Below, one piece after another: positions 36,650 to 47,546 of a stretch of DNA of 64,000 nucleotides. The notes under the pieces are model-generated. The model saw nothing but the letters and a program-made list of their open reading frames with translations, was not told the DNA's origin and searched no databases. This stretch comes from Prunus persica (Eukaryota > Streptophyta > Magnoliopsida > Rosales > Rosaceae). Location: contig NC_034015.1 in the NCBI RefSeq assembly GCF_000346465.2, positions 19,716,462-19,780,461 on the forward strand, written 5' to 3'. Both the position numbers and the translations under genes were made by a program. The stretch's first letter is position 1. Each line of letters begins with the position of its first letter.

Positions 36650-39600
36650 TCATTGCCTTTGCTGGCGTTTTCTTTTTGCTTTGAGATCAACAACAATGAT
36701 GGATATGTTATCGGAACTGTTTCTTCCATATGCTATTTCAGTGAGATGATCAGCAACAGCTTGTGCCGGAGGAATGTCATCAGTCAAACTGGAGATTGAC
36801 CTTCGCCGCCTTCTTAGAAGATGCCGAGCCACCTCTCCCACTTCTTCATTAGTCATGACATCCCAAAGTCCATCACTTGCCAAAATCAAACACTCGTCCT
36901 CATCGGTCCTTGTCATGAATGAAATCTCAGGGACTGGAATTATCCACGGCCTTAGATATCGATCACCTGAAACGTAACCACAACCATTCAAAGTACCATG
37001 AAATTATGCTTGCATTAAGCAAAATGAAATACGGCAACTTATCAAAATGAGATTATGGTACTAGTTTAAATGTCTAATTGAGTCTTCTATCTCTGGACAT
37101 GGCACATTCACATAGTTGCCTCGGTCTGGGAAGATAAAACTTTTGACAACTGCAAAACAGAAGACTGCAAATTAAGCAGAGAAATAGAGATGAAAACCTA
37201 TAGCTCTGGACATGGCAAGAACTCCAAACACCCTAGCACCATTCCAGTTTATGACTTTCCCTCCCCCTCCTTCAATCCTCAGGAGTTCATCTTCCCTATC
37301 AGGCTGTAAAAGCAACAACAAGAAACAGCGGGTCCTTAGTCTTGTTAAGAAAAATAGTGTCAACAATATAAATAAAGAGCCTAACTCATGAATATTCAAT
37401 AGCTAGCTGTCAATAACTGGCCAAGTACTTCCTCTAATCTTTTCAACCTGCTCTCCATGTTTCACAGACAAAAAAAAAAAAAAAAAAATTGAATGATCTT
37501 AATTCTCCCCAGTAAGAAGGATTCTTTTTTCTTACTTAATAGACCGTGCAACTTTAGCTCTAAAATTTGAATGCATAATGAACAATTACCAGAAGCAATG
37601 AAGCAGAAGAGTTCAAATCTAGAAAAAAGTTTAAAGAATAGAGGAGTTAATGATGTGACCTTCTGATCAACAGTTAAGGGGATTGTTTCTGTCCCTCGGC
37701 AAAGAACTGCCCTCGAGTCACCACAATTAGATGTGATAATCTGGCAACCAGATAGAATGGCAACAACTGCAGTTGAACCAACCATCTCTGGCGCAATAGC
37801 CTCCTCAAGGAGCTCATTGTCAGCCTTCTCAAAACCAATTGAGAATGCTGTTTCCCACTTTCTCTGCCATTCGTAGCCATCAACCGTCTCCCGATCCCAC
37901 TCTTGTGCTATCACTTCATGCATCCGCTCAGCACAAAAGTTAGCCACCTATGTATGGTGTCAAATATGGATAGATTAGCTCTTGTCTCACTAACAACGTA
38001 CGGGTAGCAGTAGTTCCAATATCCACAAAGTAAAACACTTAACTTGCAGTAAGTTAGGACATACAAGTCTAAATCAACTAAACGAACAGAGTCAGATATG
38101 CAGATGTCTGATGTTTGGTTATATGTTAATCCTATTGTCTTCCTGGAAAATATGATGATTAGTTGATAATACAATATTTGTTAAACCATCTGATATGCCA
38201 TGTCAAAATTGTTATTGATTAAATAAAACATATCTGAATATGCAGTTCCAATTGGTAGTTTGATAATAAACCAATAAACAAAACATTAAGCATCACCATG
38301 TACAACACAAGGAAACAACTCAGCCATTGCCTAAACAAGTGCAAGAAGTCTTTCCTCCAATCAAATAAAGTCTTAATTAACAAATTATTTCCAGTAGAAA
38401 AGCTGTTACAGAAATAAATGTCAAAACACAAAGGATTTGTCCGTCCATATCCGGTGAGACATCTTGAGAAAGCACCCAAACAATGAGATTCTAAAAAGAA
38501 AATAATATAAGGGGACCCAATAAACCACCGTCCGCTTATAATAAAGTTCACACTAAACACACAAAAAAGAATGGTCCCGCCTAGATTTTTTTTTCCAAGA
38601 AAAATGGAACCTCTATGATCTTGCTGATTCGTCTTCTTCAGGCAATAACACACTCAGCGCCCCCACCAGCTACCAAAATTATTATTCAATTAATTTTTCC
38701 ATAAATACAAAAACCAACCAATAATCTACTTAGATACAGTTCACCGATTACTCAATAAGAAAAACTAAAATACTACTCTCTGCAAAATGCTTGGTGAACA
38801 ATAACAACACAGCCCCAGATTTAATTTGTTAAATTCATGGAGGGCCCAGTAGGTCATGCTGTTGATACATGATGCGCCTGTGACGACAGGACAGAGCATG
38901 CGGGTGACGGTAGCATTATCCCCCCAATCCCCATGCACCCGATGCCAAAGAAGAATAGGCGCGCCCAGCTCACTGAGCCCGAAAATTTGCACGGATTCTA
39001 AAGCCACGTGTCTATGCTGAAAACGAAACTCCCCATAAACTCCAGTAATATGGACCACTCCGTGCCGGACACGTGTCGGCTTTCCTCAGAAACAATGATG
39101 GCTCCAAAATAAATATTCATACTGCTACAGTCTAGTGTTTACGCAAATATTATTTTATTTTCTTCTTCTTCAATTTAGATTATAAATTATATAAAAAATT
39201 TGGTCTGAGATTAAAATTATAAATAAACAAATAAATTTATCAGATTTTTGAAACGAACGCGTCACGCGCGTCCAACAAATTGTTCCACTCAATTTTTTTC
39301 AAGAAAAATAAAAAAGAAACTCAAAAATAGAGCAATGGAGGGTGCACCTGATTGCCGCCATGGCCGTCGTAGACGCCGAAGAAATGAACAGGGGAGATCT
39401 CGGAAGAGGTTTTGGAACCTGGGGCCGTGCAACCGCCCACGTGATCGCACGTGCGAGACATGAAGCCAGGAATCAAAGCGACGGCGTCCTCCATCTCTCT
39501 CCGTCTCCCAATCACCGAAGTGAAGCCCCAAGTCACTCCCTTGTTGTTCCTCCCGACGCACTTGGGCCTCGACACCGCCACTCTCAGCTCGTCTCCGGTC

Positions 39601-39809
39601 AGGAGCGTCCGGTCCACCAGAACCGGCACTAACAACGCCGGAATCTCGCCGGAGCTGCTCGTCGTCGTTCTCGAGACCTCTCCAGAGCTCGTGGTGCTTC
39701 TAGAGTCTTCTGTGGTGAGTATCGAGGACGGGCTCGAGCTCGTGGACGCCAGTTCGAGGTCGGGGAGTGAGTTGACTCGCTCGAGTTGCTCGTCCTCTGT
39801 GGATTCCAT
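36650..39809 (-). CDS. Clade A protein phosphatase 2C (ABI1/HAB-type)
   Basis: Mg/Mn-dependent Ser/Thr phosphatase. Clade A members inhibit SnRK2 kinases and are themselves blocked by ABA-bound PYR/PYL receptors. Four exons (minus-strand order): 39809-39348, 37947-37660, 37303-37198, 36966-36650, giving 390 aa. The first about 90 residues are Ser/Thr-rich. The catalytic domain has [23 protein letters not shown] with metal Asp 148, [31 protein letters not shown] and [12 protein letters not shown]. The tryptophan that locks onto the ABA receptor (ABI1 Trp300 equivalent) is present near residue 270 in [10 protein letters not shown], which supports clade A membership. The segment after [10 protein letters not shown] is shorter than in ABI1 or HAB1. 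Intron 1 is about 1.4 kb, and it and the 5' region contain several CACGTG motifs. A GA-rich microsatellite lies in the leader at about 39812-39870. Confidence 0.93.
39004..39077. promoter_or_regulatory. Two G-box/ABRE-type motifs inside PP2C intron 1
   Basis: CCACGTGTC at 39004-39012 and the 10-base palindrome GACACGTGTC at 39068-39077 lie near the 5' end of intron 1. Both match ACGT-core elements bound by ABF/AREB bZIP factors. Confidence 0.5.
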
Positions 39810-39811
39810 GC

Positions 39812-39870
39812 TGCGGAGAGAGAGAGAGAGAAAAAGAGGGAGAGAGAGAGAGAGAGAGAGAGAAGAGAGA
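39812..39870. repeat. GA-rich microsatellite in PP2C leader
   Basis: Interrupted GA runs lie immediately upstream of the PP2C start codon and read as CT-rich on the coding strand. Such CT-rich leaders are common in plants. Confidence 0.85.
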
Positions 39871-39917
39871 AAGGGAAGAATGGGATAAAATAAGAGGAAG
39901 GGACAGCTAAGAAGGCG

Positions 39918-40724
39918 ACACGTGTGAGGAGATATAAGTTCGATGACACACGCATCCGTAGTGAATGAAGAGAAAGAAAAAAGAGGCATTGATTGCAGTC
40001 GTACTCATTTGCTTTTCGCTGCACCGCTACGTGTCTTGTTTACAGATGGCCGTGCCACGCTGGAGAGCTGTGGTTCTCTGCGGCAGCATGTTGCGGCTTC
40101 ATCTCTGCACCCGCTATCAACGCCTCATCTGTAGTCTCCTGTGCTGCAGATCGTCTGGTCAATCCGTGGACCGTGAGAAGTCAGCAACCGATTTGATGAC
40201 CGGGCACATGTGACATTCGGCGCTTCCGCGTTTTCCGTATTGTGAGCGCGATGTAGTGGATTTTTTCTGCTATATCCATGAGGAATCTAATGTACGCATG
40301 AGGTGGACCCCAGCTAATGGGTACACCATCTCTGTAATAGCTAATAGGTGGCACGTTGGCAAGAAGTGGGGCCAGCCCATTAGGTATAATTTGACATTTT
40401 TTACGGAAAAAGTGCTAGCGAGTAAATAATGGATTAGAGCGGTGGGAAATTTCGTAACAGTAAAAACAAGAAAAAGACCTGCTAAAGTGCCACGTGGGAG
40501 TTGCGTTCTATTTGATGAATTATAGATGATGGCATCACTCGGTTCGCGTCATTATCCTCTATACCGCAGAGAAAAGAGAATGGAGCCCGTTAAGAATCCC
40601 CACAGCGAACGAGGGGAGGTGGTGGATGGGACCCGTTGTATCGGACCATGTCAATTCGAGGGGACCTGATATGATCAGATCGAACGGCACTCAGGCCGAG
40701 TGACTAGTTGTATATCAACACGTG
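39918..40724. promoter_or_regulatory. ABRE/G-box motifs upstream of PP2C
   Basis: ACACGTGT at 39918-39925, CCACGTGG at 40490-40497 and CACGTGGC at 40719-40726 lie within about 0.9 kb upstream of the PP2C start. Together with the two copies in intron 1 this gives five CACGTG cores. ABA-induced feedback expression of clade A PP2Cs through such elements is well known. Confidence 0.55.
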
Positions 40725-40811
40725 GCCCTCGATGGCCCAGTCCGGTATGCGTTCTTTTACATGCAATCATCCATGAGTGGTTAATAGCGCGTTCTTCTCC
40801 TCCTTCTCCAA

Positions 40812-40917
40812 TATCGCTTGTATAGAATAAAAAAAATATGCAAATAGTTGTATGAATTTCCATTCCATAGTATCGCTTGTATAGAATTAAAAAAACTTTG
40901 CAAATAGTTATATGAAT
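40812..40917. repeat. 59-base direct duplication (second copy partial)
   Basis: TATCGCTTGTATAGAAT followed by an A tract and GCAAATAGTTxTATGAAT occurs at 40812 and again at 40871. The wording of the unit (CGCTTGTATAGAATAAAAAA) resembles a SINE 3' tail, so this may be a duplicated retroposon end. Confidence 0.75.
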
Positions 40918-41050
40918 CTAATTGGGATCTCAACTAGAGAGGAAATACTTTTCTACTCCCGTTTGCATTGCCTTTAAGAAAAGATAGGAAAAAGGAAATA
41001 CTTTTTCTATTGAGGGATTAGGTTCTCTACGAATTTTTTTTCCAACGATT

Positions 41051-41277
41051 CAAACCATCTATTTTTTAAGTCTTCATTCATAGATATTCTTTAAAAAAAT
41101 TGGACAAATTAGAAATCGTTTAAACATCTAATTGTGTCCTACAAAATCAGTGAACATGGTACTTCAAAAAAGTTCTAAAATTTCATTAATTTAATTGAGT
41201 GGTCAAATGATATCAAATTCAAGTGATTTTTGGCGAAGATAATCTTCGAATGAATATCTACTAAATAGATGATTTTA
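41051..41277. repeat. Candidate MITE
   Basis: The left arm at 41051-41080 (CAAACCATCTATTTTTTAAG then TCTTCATTCA) pairs imperfectly with the inverted complement of 41248-41277 (TAAAATCATCTATTTAGTAG then ATATTCATTCG). No ORF lies between. Superfamily and target duplication are not established. Confidence 0.45.
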
Positions 41278-41616
41278 AATTAATGAAATACAATATATAG
41301 TGGGTTATATAAAAATGTCCCTCAAATAAGCTTATTTAAAAGATTTCTTAATGGAAGCTTTGTGTGTGTATATATAGATATATATAATTTAGGTTGGAAA
41401 TGGGAAGGTGATTTTATTAATCAAGGAAACTTACTGATTAAGATTGTTAATTGGTAAAGAAAAGTTTATTTGGTAAAGCTTTTGCTATTTTACTTACGAT
41501 TACGTAGTGCCACGTTTTAGGGCCTTTGCGTGTTCAAGTTTTTAATCAAATGTACCACTAATTTTTATATGAGATTTGTACCGACAATTAATCGACGCAG
41601 CAAGAATGACCACTAA

Positions 41617-41619
<3 letters not shown>

Positions 41620-41661
<42 letters not shown>
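41620..41661. repeat. GA dinucleotide microsatellite
   Basis: About 20 uninterrupted GA repeats. Confidence 0.95.
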
Positions 41662-41663
<2 letters not shown>

Positions 41664-43052
41664 GAAAAAAAAAAAAAGGAAAAGAAAAAGGGAGTGGTTG
41701 TCTTTCGTATATAGTTTAGAAAGAATGATCAATTATATAACAATGCTGTGACACCAAACTTCAGTTTTATATGTGCCTAACTTTTTCTAAATTGATGGGA
41801 TACATGATGAAGCCACCTTTCTCATTATTATGTTATAATAACCGATTAGTCACATTTCTTAATTTTATATTTAATAGGTAATAACCATTTAGTTTTGTAT
41901 CCTAATCTCCACTTTATGGAGAAAACGGAAGGGATTTAGCGAATATATTCAGCGCGAAATATATTTATGGAGTACTGAGGAAAGCCAATGCCCCAATTGC
42001 CAACTCTCTTGTCGGGAGGACGTACACCTCAAGATTTCCGAGTACTTGTAATCATCTACAAATCATATCTTAACGAGCAAGTTCATATGTTTTTACACTT
42101 ATAATACTTGGAATCTAGAATGTTTGAAAGATTGTAGCTCCGTCCTCTCTCAACACTGAATCATTGATCAAGCCTCGTCCTAGGCTTCGGCCCAAATTAC
42201 GACTTTAAGAGAAATATAAACATGTTGTGGGCCTCAATACAAATTTAAGAGGTTGAGGAACCCACCCACAAAATTTTTGGGAAAGGAAACTTATAAACAG
42301 AAACATGGTAAGCCCAAGCAGGCCCGAAATCAACATCCTTTTTTTGAGGCTTTGGTCCTTCCCATCCATGACAGTTTTTTTTTTTTTTTTTTTTTGAGCC
42401 AAGGATCCCTTGACAGCATTTGACTCGTGCTTAATTATAAAGTTCCCCGCCGGCATCGCTGCGCTGGCTTCCACAGTCTCCTCCACTTGGAGAGCACCAT
42501 CCCTCTTTCTTTAGCTATGTTCTTATATTATTTCTTTTAATTTTTATTAGGATTAAGGAGTGCTTTTAAGCCATTACGATCGAAGGAAGTACACTTTGTG
42601 TTTAAAAAAGTTGTTAAACTCTGGCTCCCCCTCTCCCACCACAGCATGTCGCCCAAATGATTTATACTTTATAGCACGTGGTGCAATGCTAAATATATAG
42701 CAAGGGAAAAAGGGTTGCTTGAACTAAATGGTTTTTCTTTCTTTTGTGTTCACATTATCTTGAATCGAATTTGGATGAAATCAGTTTAATACATTATCTT
42801 GGTCAACTCGACTAACTTAGAACGTAAATAAATTGTAGAGCAATATATTGACTTGACCATAATAATAATAAGAATGCGTGAAGTAAGTCATGATGTTAAT
42901 TAAACATATAGTCCGATGGAGGGCCGGGGCGGCCCTTGCCTTGTACAGAGTCGAAATAAAAAGATAACCTATGTTGCGAGGAAAGCGACTGTTTTCCCAT
43001 TGCGTAGGTTTGACTAGTTCCATATTGTTGTCTTCCAGCCATACATCCATGT

Positions 43053-43054
<2 letters not shown>

Positions 43055-43097
<43 letters not shown>
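43055..43097. repeat. AT dinucleotide microsatellite
   Basis: About 21 AT repeats roughly 180 bases before the first RING-H2 gene. A second AT tract follows at 43155-43184 and a CT tract at 43246-43272 in the probable leader, so the proximal promoter is made largely of simple repeats. Confidence 0.95.
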
Positions 43098-43098
<1 letters not shown>

Positions 43099-43152
43099 AA
43101 TATAGGGCTTCAACTTTTGTACAGAATCAGACAGCTAGCGCAAGAACAATAT

Positions 43153-43187
<35 letters not shown>

Positions 43188-43279
43188 AAGGTAGCTCTCT
43201 CCTCCACAGTCCTCTCCATCACACACACACACAAAACAGAACCCATCTCTCTCTCTCTCTCTCTCTCTCTCTAGCTGTC

Positions 43280-43693
43280 ATGGGTACTTTCTCCAACCCA
43301 GCAACGAGCTATTCATTAATGGATATGTGGTTTGATTTGGACGAAGCACTGACACTGCCTGAAGAACATATAGGAGGTGCCTGTGGCGGTGGGAATATAA
43401 ATAGTAATGCAACTGGGACAGTTAACACTTTGGTAGCCAACATGCCAACGGTGGCTGCAGTTGAACTTGAAGCTGCAATTTGCTCAGTTTGTGCTCAAGG
43501 TTTTCATCATGATCAATGTTCAGATGATGATGAAGAAGAAGAAGAAGAAGAAGAAGAAGAAATGAATGGTATTGCCACTGGTGTTGGTAAGCAAGTTCCT
43601 TGTGGGCATGTTTACCATGAAACATGCATAGCAAAGTGGCTTTCCAATTCTAACTCTTGCCCTCTCTGCCGTTCCCCAATCCTCTCTAATTAA
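43280..43693 (+). CDS. Small RING-H2 zinc finger protein, putative E3 ubiquitin ligase (copy 1)
   Basis: Intronless gene of 137 aa. The C-terminal RING-H2 domain has CSVC as the first cysteine pair, an acidic spacer with ten consecutive Glu residues, then PCGHVYHETCIAKWL and CPLCR. This gives the C2-C, C-H-H-C, C2-C ligand set of RING-H2 proteins, which recruit ubiquitin-conjugating enzymes. There is no membrane segment or signal peptide, so a soluble ligase is expected. The N-terminus has MWFDLDEALTL, which recurs in the next gene, as does an NMPT motif before the RING. The start ATG at 43280 directly follows a CT-rich leader. The substrate is unknown. The acidic run within the first zinc-ligand loop is long for a RING and could be variable in length. 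Confidence 0.88.
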   Translation: MGTFSNPATSYSLMDMWFDLDEALTLPEEHIGGACGGGNINSNATGTVNTLVANMPTVAAVELEAAICSVCAQGFHHDQCSDDDEEEEEEEEEEMNGIATGVGKQVPCGHVYHETCIAKWLSNSNSCPLCRSPILSN

Positions 43694-45140
43694 ATTATTT
43701 CATCATTTCATCGTTCTCTACCATTTTTGCTTCTTGTAACAGTAATCTATATATTTTATAATCAAGATTGCAGATGTTCTGTTCTCTACCCTTGCCAGAT
43801 GTTCTGTTCTTTATATCATTTATTATGTTCCATTTTCTATATATCCAAACAGAAAGAACAAAACCGCATATGATGAGGATGAAGATATAGTTTGCAGACC
43901 TGATAAAATCAATTGAACTTGGCAATAATACTAATGTGTTTGGGCTGAGAATTACTAGGTCAACTTCGTCCCTCATCCAAAAAAAAAAAAAGTCAACGTT
44001 GTCTTTGAGCACACACAAATTTCTCTCAGCATATTTATTTATCATTTCCTATTTTTTAGGAGCCATGCTGCATGGACTATGCTATACATTTTGTCATGCT
44101 TTCTTTCTTTTGTCGGGTGGAAGAAGTGCGTCTCTTCAGGGATGGCAATGGACCGATTTGGTGCCAAGTATGGTAATACCATTTCGGTTTCCGCTTTTCA
44201 TCTCTTATAAGTATTTTCGGAGAATTTCTGTCTCCATCCCCATCAGCAGGCTTTTCCCTGAATCTCTGAAATTTTTTTGCTTGAAAAAAAAAATACTTAT
44301 CCTACATTATAACACTAATTTCACTTATCAAGCACATTTAATTAACCTATAAAATTCAACTAAACTATTCACAACCATCTCAATTAAATTTGACAAAACT
44401 AAATAAAAATTAAATTATATATTTATTGATTATATTATATTATAATAATACATAGTTATATTATATTATGTATATTACTTATCGGGCCGAATTCTCCATT
44501 TTCAGCCTATATACAATTGGGAACTTTTAAGATTTGGGAATTTCCGTACCTGCCCCAATTTTCTCCCGAAATCTCCTCTCATTAGGACCAGGGACTCAAC
44601 AGGTATTTTTGTCATCCCTCTATCACGACTTTCATATTTTACAAATATTTCACCTCAATTTTAGGCTGTCTATATTTTGTCATGCTTTCTTTCTTTTCTT
44701 TTTTATTTTTGTTTTTTTGTGTGTGTGTGTGGAAGAAGCGGGTCTCATGCCTTTCATATTTTTCATAGATATTTCAGCTCCATTTTAGGCTGTCACTGAT
44801 GACCCTCTACATTTAATATTACATAGACAAAGAACTATGAAAGCCAAATTTGTTCAATCGGCACCCTACAAGACAAAGTCATCAGGTCCCCAACATGCAT
44901 AATAATAACAATATCATAAGTCAAATTGCATAGCTTATTGGCTAGTTGACCTAGGAGGATTTAGCAGCAAGCACCCTCAATTAATTTCTCTATGAGTCAT
45001 GCAATCAAGTATGTGTAGCAACTTGCACCCTTAAATTAATTTTATTCAGGATTGTTTGTCTTTCTATAAATATATATAAAAACGTCGTCTTGGTTGTTCT
45101 GTTCACCAGAGCCAACCTCTCTTCCTGCAATATATTTTCC
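43694..45140. other. Spacer between the two RING-H2 genes
   Basis: About 1.45 kb without a gene. A segment at 44088-44134 (ATTTTGTCATGCTTTCTTTC, later GTGGAAGAAGTGCGTCTC) is repeated at 44673-44746 with a GT/T-rich expansion. A second pair (44629 and 44754, ending TTTTAGGCTGTC) is also visible. Part of the intervening DNA, starting GGGATGGCAATGG at 44140, may be a degraded transposon. Confidence 0.5.
45065..45080 (+). promoter_or_regulatory. TATA box of RING-H2 gene 2
   Basis: TATAAATATATATAAA lies about 70 bases before the start codon at 45141, which gives a short leader of some 40 bases. Confidence 0.55.
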
Positions 45141-45527
45141 ATGGCCGCTGAACCTAAGACCGTATCATCAAATTATCCCATGAGCCTACAGTTTGACCTG
45201 GATGAAGCTTTAACTTGGGAAGACAATTCCAATTCCACCCTCTTGAATAGTAATATCAACATACCAAATCCAAACTCAAACTCGTTCATGATCCTACAAA
45301 ATATGCCAACTCCTCCTCCTGCTGCTGCTGCAGTTGATGATGTTTGTGCGGTTTGCATGGAAGGCTTGCAATCAGGTTCTGATGATGATGAGGAGGATGA
45401 TCAGAATCAGAATCACAAGGGTAAACTAGTGCCATGTGGCCATGTATACCATGCCACGTGTCTTGCCTCCTGGCTCTTCGTCTGCAACTCTTGCCCTCTC
45501 TGCCGCTCCACCATCCACCTCAAATGA
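45141..45527 (+). CDS. Small RING-H2 zinc finger protein, putative E3 ubiquitin ligase (copy 2)
   Basis: Intronless gene of 128 aa and a tandem paralogue of the gene at 43280. I start at the ATG at 45141; the frame continues upstream only to a TTG and would begin inside the predicted leader. It shares LQFDLDEALTW with copy 1 (there MWFDLDEALTL), an NMPT motif before the RING, and an acidic spacer (DDDEEDD) between the first cysteine pair CAVC and PCGHVYHATCLASWL...CPLCRS. All eight zinc ligands are present. The same ligand spacing and the conserved N-terminal motif support a local duplication. A ubiquitin-ligase role is inferred from the domain alone. Confidence 0.88.
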   Translation: MAAEPKTVSSNYPMSLQFDLDEALTWEDNSNSTLLNSNINIPNPNSNSFMILQNMPTPPPAAAAVDDVCAVCMEGLQSGSDDDEEDDQNQNHKGKLVPCGHVYHATCLASWLFVCNSCPLCRSTIHLK

Positions 45528-47546
45528 TCAATTTTGCACTAGTTTCTTGTTTGTATGTAATTTCTAAGTCTGGTCTGTAATGTTGAAATGAAAAAGGCTT
45601 TTGGTTTAGTTTGTTAAGTCTAGAAAACTCTGACTTTTATGTGTTTTTTACTCTCATGATTTTAGAAACTTAGTTGAGTTTGTCGAGTGTTCTTAGTCTC
45701 TTTAGGAACCGATTAGTTAACGACTAATTTGTCATTGATGTCATTGGGCTAGATTAGGGGAAATTATGGTAGTTGAAAGGGGTTATAGAAAAGTTATTTT
45801 CGAGAGTGATTTTATCTATATCGTTTCAACTTTTCGACTAACTCAGGTCATTGAGAAGTTTTACCCATGTTTGTTATATTATTATCGGGTTTACACCTTT
45901 TACAGTCTATATCCTTTGTACTCTTTATTCTTATTAATCCAATAAAATTCTATCGCAATTAAAAAACAAAAAAAATTATAATGAACCATGTAATTGTACT
46001 TCCTAATCTTTACTTCATATTGATTGTATGTAGTAATATATAACCTTTGATATCTTTCCTTATATATATCTTGTTCTTATTACAAATAACATTTGTATAT
46101 TTATTAAACATATTTCGGTAATCGAGTTATCCGTCCGAAATATGATTATCAAATTCCCGTTGTACACATGATCATAAACGAAACTCTTCATTTTCTACAT
46201 CACCAATTAAAGACCATCTCCAATTATTAATTTTTGGCAGAGATAATCTAAACATTATGATTTAGGAAATCAACGGTTATGGTTGCAATTATAACATGTT
46301 TACATAATATAAACTTGCGAATCACAATTTGGATGAGCTAATAAGGTCTACTCCAGTGAAAAAAGGCTTGTAAAACTAGTGGTCTCATATTTGAACTCAT
46401 ATGACATCTTGGTAATGTTTGTGTGGAAACTCCCCTTCCTTGATAATTTAAACTATCTTTTATATTAAAAAAATAATAATAATCACAATTCGGATGAACT
46501 AGAAGGAGCACCTAAATATTGTTCGTAAGTTTATTCCATTAAGTAATATATATATAGGCATGAACTGATTAGCAAGTCAGTAGTACTGTGGAATCAGGAG
46601 CTTGTTCAAGGTATAGATTATTATTATATACATATATAGAAAGGTAGAGAAGGTCAACTTCAATAAATTAGTATTCCCACCACCATTATTATATAAATTG
46701 ACGGATAAAATCAAAGGATTAGTTTTGTTTTTCTGGGTTTCGTAGATTTTATGATTATCTTTGTGGAAGATAATTCAAATCAAGCATCATGGTTTTGATC
46801 ATCTCTATTGTCTTTATGTCATTATAGAAAGTAAACTTGTATGACATAGTTAAAAAGATAAAGACAAATATGATTTGATCTGAGCACCACCCATCACCAT
46901 TATCCCCATTGCCATCACCGTCATCATCCTTTAATCAACGTCGAAGAACATCATCTTATCAATAAACAAATTTAACAAAATTGGCTATAGCATATTTGCT
47001 ATACAGTCTGCACCTAAGTTCAAATTCCTCTTCCTATAATTTAGATTCGTTTAAAGTAGTTTATTACTTATATAAAAAATATATATTTAGAAATTAGAGG
47101 TGTGCACCATCCGATATTCTTAAAATAAAAAACCAAAGCGATGATAACAGGTGGGGAGAAAGCCCAGGCCTCACATGTCTTTGGCCCAAAATGAATACCA
47201 CTGGGTCACTACTAACTTACAAAAGGGAAAAATGGGCCGCTGACCCAATTGCTTGCTGCTGAATTCATTTTTTTTTGGGTTCGAAAATTGCTTGCTGCTG
47301 GATCACTTGTGTGAAAACATAACAAAAATAGAATTTATTTTATTACTTTTTATTTATTTATTGAGGATGATAATTTATCTGAAAATGAAGGTTTTGCATC
47401 CAGTCAAATAAGGAGGAGGACCATCCCGCCACGTACGAATTACTCCACTTTTAGCTGCAGACAAAGCAACCGAATAGAAAATACGAGAAAACGCAGCGCA
47501 GTCAAAGCCTCCATACTTAATTCTTGGCGGTTCAGTTTCTCCGGAA
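45528..47546. other. Intergenic between RING-H2 gene 2 and 2-oxoglutarate oxygenase
   Basis: About 2.0 kb, strongly AT-rich, with no gene. It contains a SINE-like stretch (46345-46475). The oxygenase promoter must lie in the last few hundred bases. Confidence 0.5.
46345..46475 (+). repeat. SINE-like element
   Basis: The body reads CTAGTGGTCTCATATTTGAACTC followed by TGTTTGTGTGGAAACTCCCC and a TATATTAAAAAAATAATAAT tail. This is the same general layout as the elements at 7197 and 26355. The B box is eroded and no target duplication was verified. Confidence 0.35.

Larger units (their letters stand above)
39810..43279. other. Divergent intergenic region, PP2C / RING-H2 gene 1
   Basis: About 3.5 kb. 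The first kilobase is relatively GC-rich and carries ABRE-like motifs (39918-40724). After that come a duplicated 59-base unit, a MITE candidate (41051-41277), a long GA microsatellite (41620-41661) and AT microsatellites (43055-43097, 43155-43184). The frame at 42205-42486 on the minus strand owes its Lys tract to a poly-T run and is not supported as a gene. Confidence 0.5.

Noticed and set aside
39321..40024. Several large frames on both strands over PP2C exon 1
   Set aside because: They are shadows of the GC-rich, Ser-rich exon. Only the minus-strand frame from 39809 continues into phosphatase motifs.
42205..42486. Minus-strand 93-codon frame with a hydrophobic segment
   Set aside because: Its central Lys run comes from a poly-T tract, and there is no homologue I recognise, no splice partner and no clear promoter.
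45090..45140. Seventeen extra N-terminal residues for RING-H2 copy 2
   Set aside because: The extension begins at TTG and lies within the predicted leader just after the TATA box.
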